Shown in pieces: positions 19,863 to 27,723 of a DNA stretch of 64,000 nucleotides; the stretch's first letter is position 1; every line of letters starts with the position of its first letter. The stretch is from Peribacillus simplex NBRC 15720 = DSM 1321 (lineage in GTDB: Bacteria > Bacillota > Bacilli > Bacillales > DSM-1321). The position numbers and the translations under genes were made by a program. The stretch lies in the NCBI RefSeq assembly GCF_002243645.1, contig NZ_CP017704.1, forward strand, positions 2,622,001-2,686,000. Reading direction: 5' to 3'. The notes beneath the pieces are model-generated. The model was not told the DNA's origin. It did not search any database and worked only from the letters and a program-made list of their open reading frames with translations.

Positions 19863-21401
19863 TTATATAGGATCTTTCATCCCAGTGTTAGCAGTAACCA
19901 AAATTTCGTCGAATTTTTTGGCATCAGCTTTCTTGCTTGACAGAAGTGTTCCGACAATTGCTGCGATAAAACCAATTGGGATGGAGATGATGCCTGGATT
20001 GGCAAGCGGGAATAATGGCTCCCCAACGAATATTGCCGCTCCCTCTACCGGTGACCAGACATTGGGACTTAGGAACACAAGCAATAAAGAACTGACCAGT
20101 CCAACTATCATGCCCGTGACAGCCCCAGCTGTGTTAAAACGTTTCCAGAATACCGTGAAGACAATGATGGGCAGATTGGCACTGGCAGCGACGGCAAAGG
20201 CAAGTGAAACAAGGAAGGCGACATTCATGTTTTGGGCAAACAAGGCAAGGATGATGGAGAGGACGGATACTCCGATGGATGCCCAACGAGCAGCAACGAC
20301 TTGTTCCTTGTCAGTGGCTTGACCTTTCCGGATGATGTGGCCATAGAAGTCATGGGCAAAAGCAGAGGCAGCCGATAGAACGAGACCTGCTACAACCGCT
20401 AAAATGGTAGCAAAGGCAACTGCAGAGACAAAGGCGAACAAGAAGTCACCCCCAATGGCTTCGGCAAGCAGCGGAGCAGCCATATTGCCGGCCGCATTCG
20501 CCGCTATGATTTTGTCGTATCCAACAAAAGCTGCCGCTCCAAAGCCGAGGAATATGGTCATTATATAAAAGATGCCAATTATCCAAGTGGCATATACTAC
20601 GGACTTTCGGGCTGTGATGGCGTCTTTCACCGTAAAGAAACGGATGAGAATGTGAGGAAGTCCAGCTGTACCGAGTACAAGCGCTAAATTAAGAGATAAA
20701 GTATCCAAAGGATCCTTAAATTTGTTACCTGGATTGAGGAAATCCCCGCCCAAAGGAGTGGCTGTTTTCATCTGCTTGAACATTTCGATCACGCTAAAGT
20801 CGAATTTCGCCAACACGATGATGGAGATGATGAATGTACCTGCCATCAATAAAACGGCTTTAACGATTTGGACCCAACTGGTGGCCGTCATACCGCCAAA
20901 TACGACGTAGACGGTCATTAAAATACCTACAATGATGACGGAGTAAAGATAATCAATTCCAAGTAAGAGTTTTATAAGGGCACCTGCACCGACTAATTGG
21001 GCGATCATATAAAAGGTTGAAATGGAAATGGTGTTAAGGGCAGCAACCCCGCGTACTTTCTTTTCATTGAAACGGGCAGCGATCATGTCCGCCAATGTAT
21101 ACTTGCCAAGGTTACGGAGCGGTTCGGCCACGATATAAAGAACGACCAGATATGCAACCAGAAAACCTATGCTATAGAAAAAACCATCAAATCCAGAGAG
21201 TGCGACCATGCCGGCTATCCCCAAAAATGAGGCGGCGGACATATAATCTCCCGCAATGGCCCAGCCATTCTGCCAGCCAGTAAGGCTGCTGTCCGCCGTA
21301 TAAAAGTCCGCGGTCGTTTTGGTGCGCCGTGAAGCAAAATAGGTAATGACCAATGTTAGCCCGACAATGATTAGGAATAATATAAAAGCAAGTATATTCA
21401 T
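19863..21401 (-). CDS. Sodium:solute symporter, ActP/MctC-like (acetate/monocarboxylate)
   Basis: A 512-aa SSS-family transporter with about 13 hydrophobic helices. The N-terminal FYTADSSLTGWQNGWAIAGDYMSAASFLG and GLPHILIRFFTVKDA segments are the ActP signature. It imports acetate or related short monocarboxylates with a cation; exact substrate unproven. It follows the DUF485 gene by 14 bp on the same strand, the standard yjcH-actP arrangement. Confidence 0.88.
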   Translation of the reverse strand: MNILAFILFLIIVGLTLVITYFASRRTKTTADFYTADSSLTGWQNGWAIAGDYMSAASFLGIAGMVALSGFDGFFYSIGFLVAYLVVLYIVAEPLRNLGKYTLADMIAARFNEKKVRGVAALNTISISTFYMIAQLVGAGALIKLLLGIDYLYSVIIVGILMTVYVVFGGMTATSWVQIVKAVLLMAGTFIISIIVLAKFDFSVIEMFKQMKTATPLGGDFLNPGNKFKDPLDTLSLNLALVLGTAGLPHILIRFFTVKDAITARKSVVYATWIIGIFYIMTIFLGFGAAAFVGYDKIIAANAAGNMAAPLLAEAIGGDFLFAFVSAVAFATILAVVAGLVLSAASAFAHDFYGHIIRKGQATDKEQVVAARWASIGVSVLSIILALFAQNMNVAFLVSLAFAVAASANLPIIVFTVFWKRFNTAGAVTGMIVGLVSSLLLVFLSPNVWSPVEGAAIFVGEPLFPLANPGIISIPIGFIAAIVGTLLSSKKADAKKFDEILVTANTGMKDPI

Positions 21402-21415
21402 TATGAATTCACCTT

Positions 21416-21754
21416 TTATCCTTTCGCTTCTTTAACGATTTTTTCTACTAATCGGTCAAATGTCGCAGCTTTTTTGGAATAGAGGATACATAATGTCCAG
21501 GTCATGATAAATTGAGCGAAGGCAAAAATCCAGGCCCAGCTGATTGTCCCGAAAGCATAGGAGTTAAGAACTTTAGAATAGGAAGTTAGTATGGGTAAGG
21601 TGAAATAAAAGACCATGAAAAAGATGGATAGCGGGACGATGAAATTGCGTTTTTTCCTTAAGAGTTCTTGAAAAGATTGTGATTGGACAATCTTGGTGTA
21701 TTCCGTGGAAGCGCTTACCTTGTTTTCTTTAGCGATTGAATCGTTTGATGCCAA
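21416..21754 (-). CDS. DUF485 membrane protein (YjcH-like), partner of the SSS symporter
   Basis: A 112-aa small membrane protein with two hydrophobic helices (FIVPLSIFFMVFYFTLPIL, TISWAWIFAFAQFIMTWTL) and the short RKKRNF...VEKIVKEA flanks of DUF485. Start is TTG, preceded by AAGGGGG. It is the first gene of a two-gene operon and is presumed to support the transporter. A cre-like site lies within its first 50 coding bases. Confidence 0.85.
   Translation of the reverse strand: MASNDSIAKENKVSASTEYTKIVQSQSFQELLRKKRNFIVPLSIFFMVFYFTLPILTSYSKVLNSYAFGTISWAWIFAFAQFIMTWTLCILYSKKAATFDRLVEKIVKEAKG
21706..21719 (-). promoter_or_regulatory. cre-like site inside the DUF485 gene start
   Basis: TGGAAGCGCTTACC is a good core cre match; only the outer weak positions differ. 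Located 36-49 bases into the coding region, where bound CcpA could act as a roadblock on the acetate transporter operon. Confidence 0.4.
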
Positions 21755-21956
21755 GTTGGTTCCCCCTTCATCATTATTGATTTGGATTTCATTACCAATT
21801 TCCGATAACAGTATCAGTATATATTTTTCAGAATATATTGTAAATTTAAATGCTAAATTTAAATCTTTTTTCGTTCGACATAGTTTTAATTTTTACACAC
21901 AAGCAAAAGGAGTGTGCTGTATAAACGAAAGAACATGGAAATCAAACACTTGGCCA

Positions 21957-21988
21957 TTAAGGAAAAGTTAAGCTTCTTTCACGATACT
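21957..21988 (+). promoter_or_regulatory. Direct-repeat activator box and -10 of exporter operon
   Basis: TTAAGGAAAAGTTAAG (21957-21972) is a TTAAG-N6-TTAAG direct repeat. Exactly 10 bp later is GATACT (21983-21988), a -10-like hexamer, with no -35. The same layout occurs at 26938-26969. This is the arrangement expected for an OmpR-family activator, probably the regulator at 24962. Confidence 0.7.
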
Positions 21989-22020
21989 GGTTTCAACGAA
22001 GGAAATCTGAAAGGAGAAAA

Positions 22021-22992
22021 ATGATGAAAAAGTTGATAATGATAGGTACGGTTTTAGTGCTGGCGATTGGGGGATGCGTTTGGTTTTTCATGAAGGACAA
22101 TGCTGAGCCTGTAATTGCAAAGTCGGTGACGGCTACAGTTGAAAAAGGAGATCTTGAAGTTCAAATAAGCGGTTCCGGATCGGTCGCCGCAATCAATAGT
22201 GAGGACATCACTTCCTCTGTAACGGATGAAGTGGATGAAGTCCTTGTAGCGAAGAATGAATTGGTTGAGAAAGATGATGAACTCATTACCTTCACGGATG
22301 GAAGTGACCCGATAACGGCCCCATTCGATGGAACCGTGACAACATTGGATGTAGAAGAAGGGGATCGTGTATCAAGCAGTGAAGTGGTGGCACATGTTAC
22401 GGATTATAAAAAATTGAAAACCACGATCAGTGTTGATGAATTGGATGTTCCAAGTGTTAAAAAAGGACAAACAGTTGAAATTAAAGCCAGTGCTTTTGAA
22501 GATGAAACGTTTACAGGAAAAGTGACCAGTGTAGCAAAGGAAGGTACATATGAGAATGGAGTTTCTTCGTTCGATGTCACAATCAAAATTGAAAAACCCG
22601 GAGATATAAAAATTGGGATGTCGACTGAAGTAAGCATTTTGACGAATAGTGTAAAAGATGCTTTATATGTTCCGATTGAAGCAGTCCAAATTGACGGTGA
22701 AGAGAAATATGTGAATATACAACAATCCGGAACAACTGAAGGTGCTGCTAGTACAAAGACAGTGGTGGAGACTGGGATCAGCAATGATAGGTATATTGAA
22801 ATAACTTCGGGTGTTGAAGAAGGCCAGTTTGTTTCCTTGCCTATTACCATCAATGAAAGCTCCACTGGCAGTGGCGGCGAAGGAATGAGGGGAGGCCAAG
22901 GAGGCGAAGTAAGAATGCAGAGCGGCAGCGGAATGCCGAGCGGCGGGATGCCAAGCAGTGGCGGAATGCCAAGTGGCAAGGGAGGTCAGTAA
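22021..22992 (+). CDS. Efflux periplasmic-adaptor/HlyD-like protein (YknX/MacA-like)
   Basis: A 323-aa membrane-anchored adaptor with an N-terminal hydrophobic segment (residues 4-23), a split lipoyl domain (TATVEKGDLEVQISGSGSV; ITAPFDGTVTTLDVEEGDRV) and a beta-barrel region (VPSVKKGQTVEIKASAF; DIKIGMSTEV). It lacks the long helical hairpin of Gram-negative MacA. After residue 285 there is a Gly/Met/Ser/Pro-rich tail with repeated GGMPS motifs. It should join the ATPase and permease encoded next to form a tripartite exporter. AAAGGAG precedes the ATG; an adjacent second ATG is equally possible. Confidence 0.88.
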   Translation: MMKKLIMIGTVLVLAIGGCVWFFMKDNAEPVIAKSVTATVEKGDLEVQISGSGSVAAINSEDITSSVTDEVDEVLVAKNELVEKDDELITFTDGSDPITAPFDGTVTTLDVEEGDRVSSSEVVAHVTDYKKLKTTISVDELDVPSVKKGQTVEIKASAFEDETFTGKVTSVAKEGTYENGVSSFDVTIKIEKPGDIKIGMSTEVSILTNSVKDALYVPIEAVQIDGEEKYVNIQQSGTTEGAASTKTVVETGISNDRYIEITSGVEEGQFVSLPITINESSTGSGGEGMRGGQGGEVRMQSGSGMPSGGMPSSGGMPSGKGGQ

Positions 22993-22993
22993 A

Positions 22994-23734
22994 ATGGCGA
23001 AACCCATCATAAAAATTAAGAACATGTCTAAATCATATGAATTAGGCGGAGAAACGGTTAAGGCACTTCAAGATGTCTGTCTTACAATCGATAAAGGCGA
23101 TTTCATTTCCATCATCGGACCTTCTGGATCAGGGAAATCGACGTTCATGAATATGATTGGCTGCCTTGACAAGCCTGACATAGGTGAATATCTTCTTGAT
23201 GGAAAAGAAGTGGAAAAGATGAAGGATAATGAGTTAGCCGCCATTCGTAATATTAAAATAGGATTTATCTTTCAAAATTTCAACCTGTTGGCAAAACTGA
23301 CAGCGTTGGAGAATGTCGAACTTCCCCTGGTTTATAGAGGGGCAAGCGTGAAGGAAAGAAGAGAAGTGGCCAATGCGTGTCTTGATATGGTTGGCCTGAG
23401 TGACCGGAAGAATCATTTGCCGACCCAACTGTCGGGTGGACAGCAGCAAAGAGTTGCGATTGCAAGGGCACTTGCCGGTAACCCTCCCGTTTTATTGGCG
23501 GATGAGCCGACGGGGGCTCTGGATAGTAAAACGAGTAAAGAAGTGCTGCAGATGCTGAAAGAATTGAACGAAAAGGGACAAACAATCATTCTTATAACCC
23601 ATGACTTGGAAGTGGCAAAAGAAGCAACTCGTGTCGTTCGGATACAGGATGGTCAGCTATTTGAAAACGGAGGTGATTGGATTGAACTTGAGCGAATCAA
23701 TGAAGATGGCTATACGCAGTATCAAAACCAATAA
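22994..23734 (+). CDS. ABC exporter ATP-binding protein (YknY/MacB-type)
   Basis: 246 aa from the ATG at 22994 behind GGGAGG, 1 bp after the adaptor stop codon. The Walker [10 protein letters not shown] (42-50), Q-loop FQNFNLL, signature LSGGQQQR, Walker B LLADEPTGALD and the switch His are complete. It belongs to the LolD/MacB/YknY group of ATPases that pair with four-helix MacB-type permeases. Its 3' end overlaps the permease gene by 53 bp. Confidence 0.93.
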   Translation: MAKPIIKIKNMSKSYELGGETVKALQDVCLTIDKGDFISIIGPSGSGKSTFMNMIGCLDKPDIGEYLLDGKEVEKMKDNELAAIRNIKIGFIFQNFNLLAKLTALENVELPLVYRGASVKERREVANACLDMVGLSDRKNHLPTQLSGGQQQRVAIARALAGNPPVLLADEPTGALDSKTSKEVLQMLKELNEKGQTIILITHDLEVAKEATRVVRIQDGQLFENGGDWIELERINEDGYTQYQNQ

Positions 23735-24851
23735 AGTCAGAGCATTTTTAACCATGCTCGGGATCATTATTGGAGTTGCTTCCGTAATCGTTCTGGTTTC
23801 GATTGGGCAGGGTTCCTCACAGTCCGTTCAGGATGAGATCAATAGCCTGGGAACGAACCTGATAACGGTAAGTGTCACGGATACCGACTCCGTGGAGCTG
23901 ACGGATGATACAATTGAACAGTTTAAAGATCTGAACGGGATATCGGAAGTGGCGCCTGTGGTCACTGGGCGCGTTTATGCAAAAAACGGGGAAGCTACAG
24001 CGCAGGTTTCAATGACCGGTGCAACTTCCTCCTACTTATCGGTTAGGGATTTAGAGCTCAGTCAGGGCCGGTTCTTGACGGATATGGAAACGGAATTACG
24101 CTCCAAGGTCGTTGTCCTGGGATCGGATACAGCCAACACGCTTTTTGAAAATCAAAAAGCTGTGGACCAGAACGTTCTTATCGGTGGCGTTTCCTATCGA
24201 GTGATCGGTGTGCTGAAATCGGTAGGCACCTCAATGGGATCGAGCGGGGATGATGTAATCATTGCACCGATCACCACTGCCGAACGGGCTACAGGCAGCA
24301 CGACAATCGGAACCGTATATTTAAAAGCGGAGAACGAGAATATCATAGATAGGGCGATGTATCAGGTACAAGGTACGATGACCACATCATTCCCAGAACA
24401 GAGTGATAACTATTCGGTCTCCAATCAAGAAGATTTGATGGATACAATGAGCTCTGTGTCGGATACGTTCACACTCATGCTTGGCGGAATTGCCAGTATT
24501 TCGTTACTAGTAGGCGGAATTGGAATCATGAATATCATGTTGGTTTCTGTATCAGAGAGGACGAAGGAAATCGGGATTAGAAAAGCAATTGGGGCAAATC
24601 GGAAATCGATTCTTCTCCAGTTTTTAATTGAAGCGATGGTCTTGAGCTGCTTAGGGGGATTGTTGGGAGTTGGAATTGGATTGGGAATCGCAAAATTGAT
24701 TTCAGTTTTTTCAAGTTTAACGATTAGTTATTCATGGTCGGTGACATTGTTTGCCTTCTTATTCTCCATTTTAATCGGGATAATGTTTGGCGTATTTCCT
24801 GCCAATAAGGCATCCAGGTTAAATCCAATCCAAGCACTGCGTCACGAATGA
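23682..24851 (+). CDS. MacB-type ABC permease (YknZ-like)
   Basis: 389 aa from TTG 23682, chosen because a full-strength GGAGGTGAT lies 8 bases upstream and the protein then begins LNLSESMKMAIRSIKTNKVRAFLTML as in YknZ. An N-terminal helix is followed by a MacB periplasmic core domain (residues about 45-250) and three C-terminal helices of the FtsX domain (MLVSVSERTKEIGIRKAIGA loop). It works with the adaptor and ATPase to expel peptides, toxins or other amphipaths; substrate unknown. Confidence 0.9.
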   Translation: MNLSESMKMAIRSIKTNKVRAFLTMLGIIIGVASVIVLVSIGQGSSQSVQDEINSLGTNLITVSVTDTDSVELTDDTIEQFKDLNGISEVAPVVTGRVYAKNGEATAQVSMTGATSSYLSVRDLELSQGRFLTDMETELRSKVVVLGSDTANTLFENQKAVDQNVLIGGVSYRVIGVLKSVGTSMGSSGDDVIIAPITTAERATGSTTIGTVYLKAENENIIDRAMYQVQGTMTTSFPEQSDNYSVSNQEDLMDTMSSVSDTFTLMLGGIASISLLVGGIGIMNIMLVSVSERTKEIGIRKAIGANRKSILLQFLIEAMVLSCLGGLLGVGIGLGIAKLISVFSSLTISYSWSVTLFAFLFSILIGIMFGVFPANKASRLNPIQALRHE

Positions 24852-24865
24852 ACATTCAATTTGAA

Positions 24866-24898
24866 AGAAAGCAGGCGATTAAAAGCCCGCTTTCTTTT
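24866..24898 (+). terminator. Terminator of exporter operon
   Basis: 11-bp stem with one mismatch (24866-24875 region with 24885-24895) and a short T-run. Confidence 0.75.
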
Positions 24899-24961
24899 GC
24901 ATATGAAAAAGGATAAAATCAACATATATATCACAATTGAGGCGGTTGGGAGGTACCTTGC

Positions 24962-25633
24962 ATGAAGGTTTTGGTGGTAGAAGATAATGTTTCATTATTA
25001 GAATCGATCCGACAAATTCTGACGGATGAATATGAAGTCGATACAGCAGATAATGGGGAAGATGGGCTATTCATGGCTCAGCAAAGTATATACGATATCA
25101 TCATTTTGGATGTAATGCTTCCGGGAATCGATGGATTTGAAATCGTACGGAAAATCAGGGAAGCAAAAATCGATACAAGTGTCTTGTTTTTGACGGCAAA
25201 AGATGCGCTTGAGGATCGTGTCAGAGGATTGGAAATGGGTGGCGATGATTATTTAGTCAAGCCGTTTCAGGCACCGGAACTTAAGGCCAGGATTCGTGCC
25301 TTGCTTCGAAGGAGTGGCATTATATCGCTTGAGCAGCATGTGAAATACCGTGATATTGAACTGTTGGAAAAAGAAAAGGATATTTTGGTTGATGGAAAGG
25401 TCATTAAAATGACCTTGAAACAGTTTGAATTACTGGAGTATTTAATTCAAAATAATGGAAAAATATTGACCCGTGAGCAGATTTTCGACCGCATTTGGGG
25501 GTTTGATTCAGATACGACGATTGCCATTGTGGAAGTGTTCATCCATCACCTTAGAAAAAAATTGGAACCGTTCCATTATCATAAGGATATTCAAACCGTT
25601 CGGGGTATTGGTTATATGCTAAAACAACCATAA
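24962..25633 (+). CDS. Response regulator, OmpR/PhoB family
   Basis: A 223-aa two-component regulator. The receiver domain has acidic residues at Glu7/Asp8, phospho-acceptor Asp50, Thr78 and Lys100. The C-terminal winged helix follows (about 125-223; LTREQIFDRIWGFDSD, VFIHHLRKKLEP, VRGIGYML). The kinase gene starts 10 bp later. It lies between the exporter operon and a small membrane protein gene, both of which have identical direct-repeat promoter boxes, so they are its likely targets. Confidence 0.93.
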   Translation: MKVLVVEDNVSLLESIRQILTDEYEVDTADNGEDGLFMAQQSIYDIIILDVMLPGIDGFEIVRKIREAKIDTSVLFLTAKDALEDRVRGLEMGGDDYLVKPFQAPELKARIRALLRRSGIISLEQHVKYRDIELLEKEKDILVDGKVIKMTLKQFELLEYLIQNNGKILTREQIFDRIWGFDSDTTIAIVEVFIHHLRKKLEPFHYHKDIQTVRGIGYMLKQP

Positions 25634-25643
25634 GGGGATCATT

Positions 25644-26882
25644 ATGTTCCAAAAAACACGGCTTCAACTAACATTATTGAATTCTATCGTCTTTATTGTC
25701 TTAATAGCCATATTAAGCAGAACGATTTATTTCTATACCGAAAATCAGATCTATATGGATGTCAATGATTCACTTAAAAAGGATTACAGGGATTTCAATA
25801 ATGGAGGCATGCCAGGCGGGCGTCCGCAAGGTGAGTTTCTTTTAGGACCTGGGCCAAGCGTCATCGTTTGGGGACCGGATGAGACGATCATTGAGCCAAG
25901 ACTGAGTGTAGACAATTTTATTAAGGTTAATGAATCGGAATTTTACCCTGAAAGATTTGATGAGATTGAAGAAATATCGGTAAATGGGCAGACGTATCGT
26001 GCACTTTCCACCAAGGTCGATACAGAGTATGGAGAGATGACGGTACAATTCATCAGGAATGTGGATACAGAAAAAGAAATGCTCGATCGATTGCTGCTGA
26101 TATTGTTTGTTGGTGGAGGAATTGGAAGTCTAGTGGCTGTAGGCGCAGGCTATCTTCTGGCAGGACGGGCCCTGATCCCAGTCAAGAAATCCTGGGATCA
26201 GCAGCAGCAGTTTGTCTCGGATGCTTCGCATGAAATTCGAACGCCGCTTGCTGTCATTCAATCGCGGGCTGATTTGCTATTTCAATCACCTTCAGCGACA
26301 ATCGAGGAAAAAGCCGTTGATATATCCATCATTTCGAAAGAAGTCCGGCGATTGAATAAGCTTGTTAACGGACTTTTGACCTTAACCAGAACGGATTCGA
26401 ATCAAATGGAGGTTAAGAAATCGAACTTTTTCCTTGATGACTTACTTATGGATATCGTGGAACAGTATACGGATATAGCTTCTTTTCAAGAGAAATCAAT
26501 CATTAGCCATGCTCCCGAACAGGTGGTATTTCATGGGGATAAAGAGAGAATTCATCAGCTATTGGTGATCTTGGTGGATAATGCCATGAAATTTACCGAG
26601 GAAGGCGGGGAGATTTCCCTATCCTGCATCAAGAATTCTTCATCCGTCATTCTTACCGTAGAGGATAATGGAAAAGGCATTCCGCAGGAAGATCTCCCCT
26701 TGATTTTTAACCGTTTTTATCAAGTGGAGCAATCCCGTTCAGCAAATGAAGGCTCCGGCTTAGGTCTGTCCATTGCCAAATGGATTGTGAACACACATCA
26801 AGGGAACATCAAGGTTACGAGTGAACAGAATGAACGCACCCGTTTTGAAATCACTTTTCCGAGAAATCAAAGGAAAACTTAA
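25644..26882 (+). CDS. Sensor histidine kinase
   Basis: A 412-aa membrane kinase: TM1 about 9-30, an extracytoplasmic domain (about 31-148) containing a Gly/Met/Pro-rich stretch GGMPGGRPQG (54-63), TM2 about 149-173, and a HisKA domain with phospho-acceptor His196 (DASHEIRTPL). The HATPase domain has N box VDNAMKF, G1 DNGKGIP and G2 GSGLGLS. No HAMP domain is obvious. Partner of the preceding regulator. The signal is unknown; similarity of its loop to the adaptor tail hints at sensing linked to the exporter. Confidence 0.92.
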   Translation: MFQKTRLQLTLLNSIVFIVLIAILSRTIYFYTENQIYMDVNDSLKKDYRDFNNGGMPGGRPQGEFLLGPGPSVIVWGPDETIIEPRLSVDNFIKVNESEFYPERFDEIEEISVNGQTYRALSTKVDTEYGEMTVQFIRNVDTEKEMLDRLLLILFVGGGIGSLVAVGAGYLLAGRALIPVKKSWDQQQQFVSDASHEIRTPLAVIQSRADLLFQSPSATIEEKAVDISIISKEVRRLNKLVNGLLTLTRTDSNQMEVKKSNFFLDDLLMDIVEQYTDIASFQEKSIISHAPEQVVFHGDKERIHQLLVILVDNAMKFTEEGGEISLSCIKNSSSVILTVEDNGKGIPQEDLPLIFNRFYQVEQSRSANEGSGLGLSIAKWIVNTHQGNIKVTSEQNERTRFEITFPRNQRKT

Positions 26883-26908
26883 TCCACCTTTAGATGCCGT
26901 CCAATATC

Positions 26909-26969
26909 AAAAAGACCCTTACTTTTTTCCTTGTTGCTTAAGGAAAAATTAAGGGTCTTTTTAGATAAT
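26909..26969 (+). promoter_or_regulatory. Overlapping terminator and direct-repeat promoter box
   Basis: A 13-bp terminator stem (26909-26921 with 26950-26962) with an inner stem TTTTTTCC/GGAAAAAT ends the two-component operon. Its right arm contains TTAAGGAAAAATTAAG (26938-26953), the same TTAAG-N6-TTAAG box as at 21957, again followed after 10 bp by a -10-like GATAAT (26964-26969). One stretch thus ends one transcript and probably starts the next. Confidence 0.75.
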
Positions 26970-27005
26970 CATCTTATAAATACTTTTATTTTCGGAGGAG
27001 AATCA

Positions 27006-27458
27006 ATGATGAAAAGAATTGGTAAGTTACACTTTTTGGTTGGAATATTGGCTTCGGTCCTCTTAATGGCTCAAGCAGTAATCGGGATCATGATGTTTGT
27101 GGATGGTAGCGGCAGTGAACCCATGAATGGACAGGCGATGATGGGGCAGCCTGCCGACCGCAACACAACAGAATCGGATGATACGGAAGAATCGGCTAAA
27201 AGCAGTACGGCGACCGATGATTCAACTACGGAAACGGCGTCTAATGATACGCAGGGCAATATGGGGAGCGGGCCTAATGGTTCTGGAACTCCAGGAGAGA
27301 TGCCAAGCGGTGGCGGTTTCCAAGGCAGAGACTCTTTTGCAGGAAAATTTATCGGCTTTTACCAAGGGGCAGGTGGCTTGGCTGCATCCATCATCATCTT
27401 TGTAATCGGAGGCGTTGGATTAGTGACATCGGTGATATCCAGAAAAACAGCAGCCTAA
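27006..27458 (+). CDS. Small membrane protein with Gly/Met/Pro-rich external loop
   Basis: 150 aa from ATG 27006 behind GGAGGAG; the longer open frame from 26931 would begin inside a terminator. Two hydrophobic helices (about 8-30 and 120-142) flank an external loop rich in Ser, Thr, Asp, Asn, then Gly/Pro/Met (GNMGSGPNGSGTPGEMPSGG). No family recognised. The loop resembles the tail of the exporter adaptor and the sensor loop of the kinase, and its promoter box matches that of the exporter operon. It may be an accessory or modulator of the exporter (compare YknW, which is not evidently homologous); this is inference. Confidence 0.7.
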   Translation: MMKRIGKLHFLVGILASVLLMAQAVIGIMMFVDGSGSEPMNGQAMMGQPADRNTTESDDTEESAKSSTATDDSTTETASNDTQGNMGSGPNGSGTPGEMPSGGGFQGRDSFAGKFIGFYQGAGGLAASIIIFVIGGVGLVTSVISRKTAA

Positions 27459-27483
27459 AAAGTCGATACTATTTGAAGAAAGA

Positions 27484-27516
27484 GAAGGTTCCTTTTGAAG
27501 GGGAACCTTCTTTTTT
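27484..27516 (+). terminator. Terminator after small membrane protein gene
   Basis: Perfect 9-bp stem GAAGGTTCC/GGAACCTTC followed by six T residues. Confidence 0.9.
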
Positions 27517-27571
27517 AATTCACGAAACCTAATATTGTCACTAATTGTTATTTTAAAAAGGGAAATAATAA

Positions 27572-27654
27572 TTGCACTTAAAAAAATATTAGTTTAATAT
27601 ATACTTCTGGAGAGGTACGTACATGTATTTTGGATGAAAGAGAAAACGTTTGCA
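27572..27654 (+). promoter_or_regulatory. Nucleoside transporter promoter and cre-like site
   Basis: TTGCAC (27572-27577), 17-bp spacer, TAATAT (27595-27600). About 40 bp downstream, GAGAAAACGTTTGCA (27640-27654) fits the cre consensus with two mismatches. No purine riboswitch core was recognised in this leader. Confidence 0.5.
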
Positions 27655-27723
27655 TAAATTTTTTGAGGGTAACCTACTATTAATGCACGATCATTAAATT
27701 CACCCTTAGTGGAGGCAGAATAT

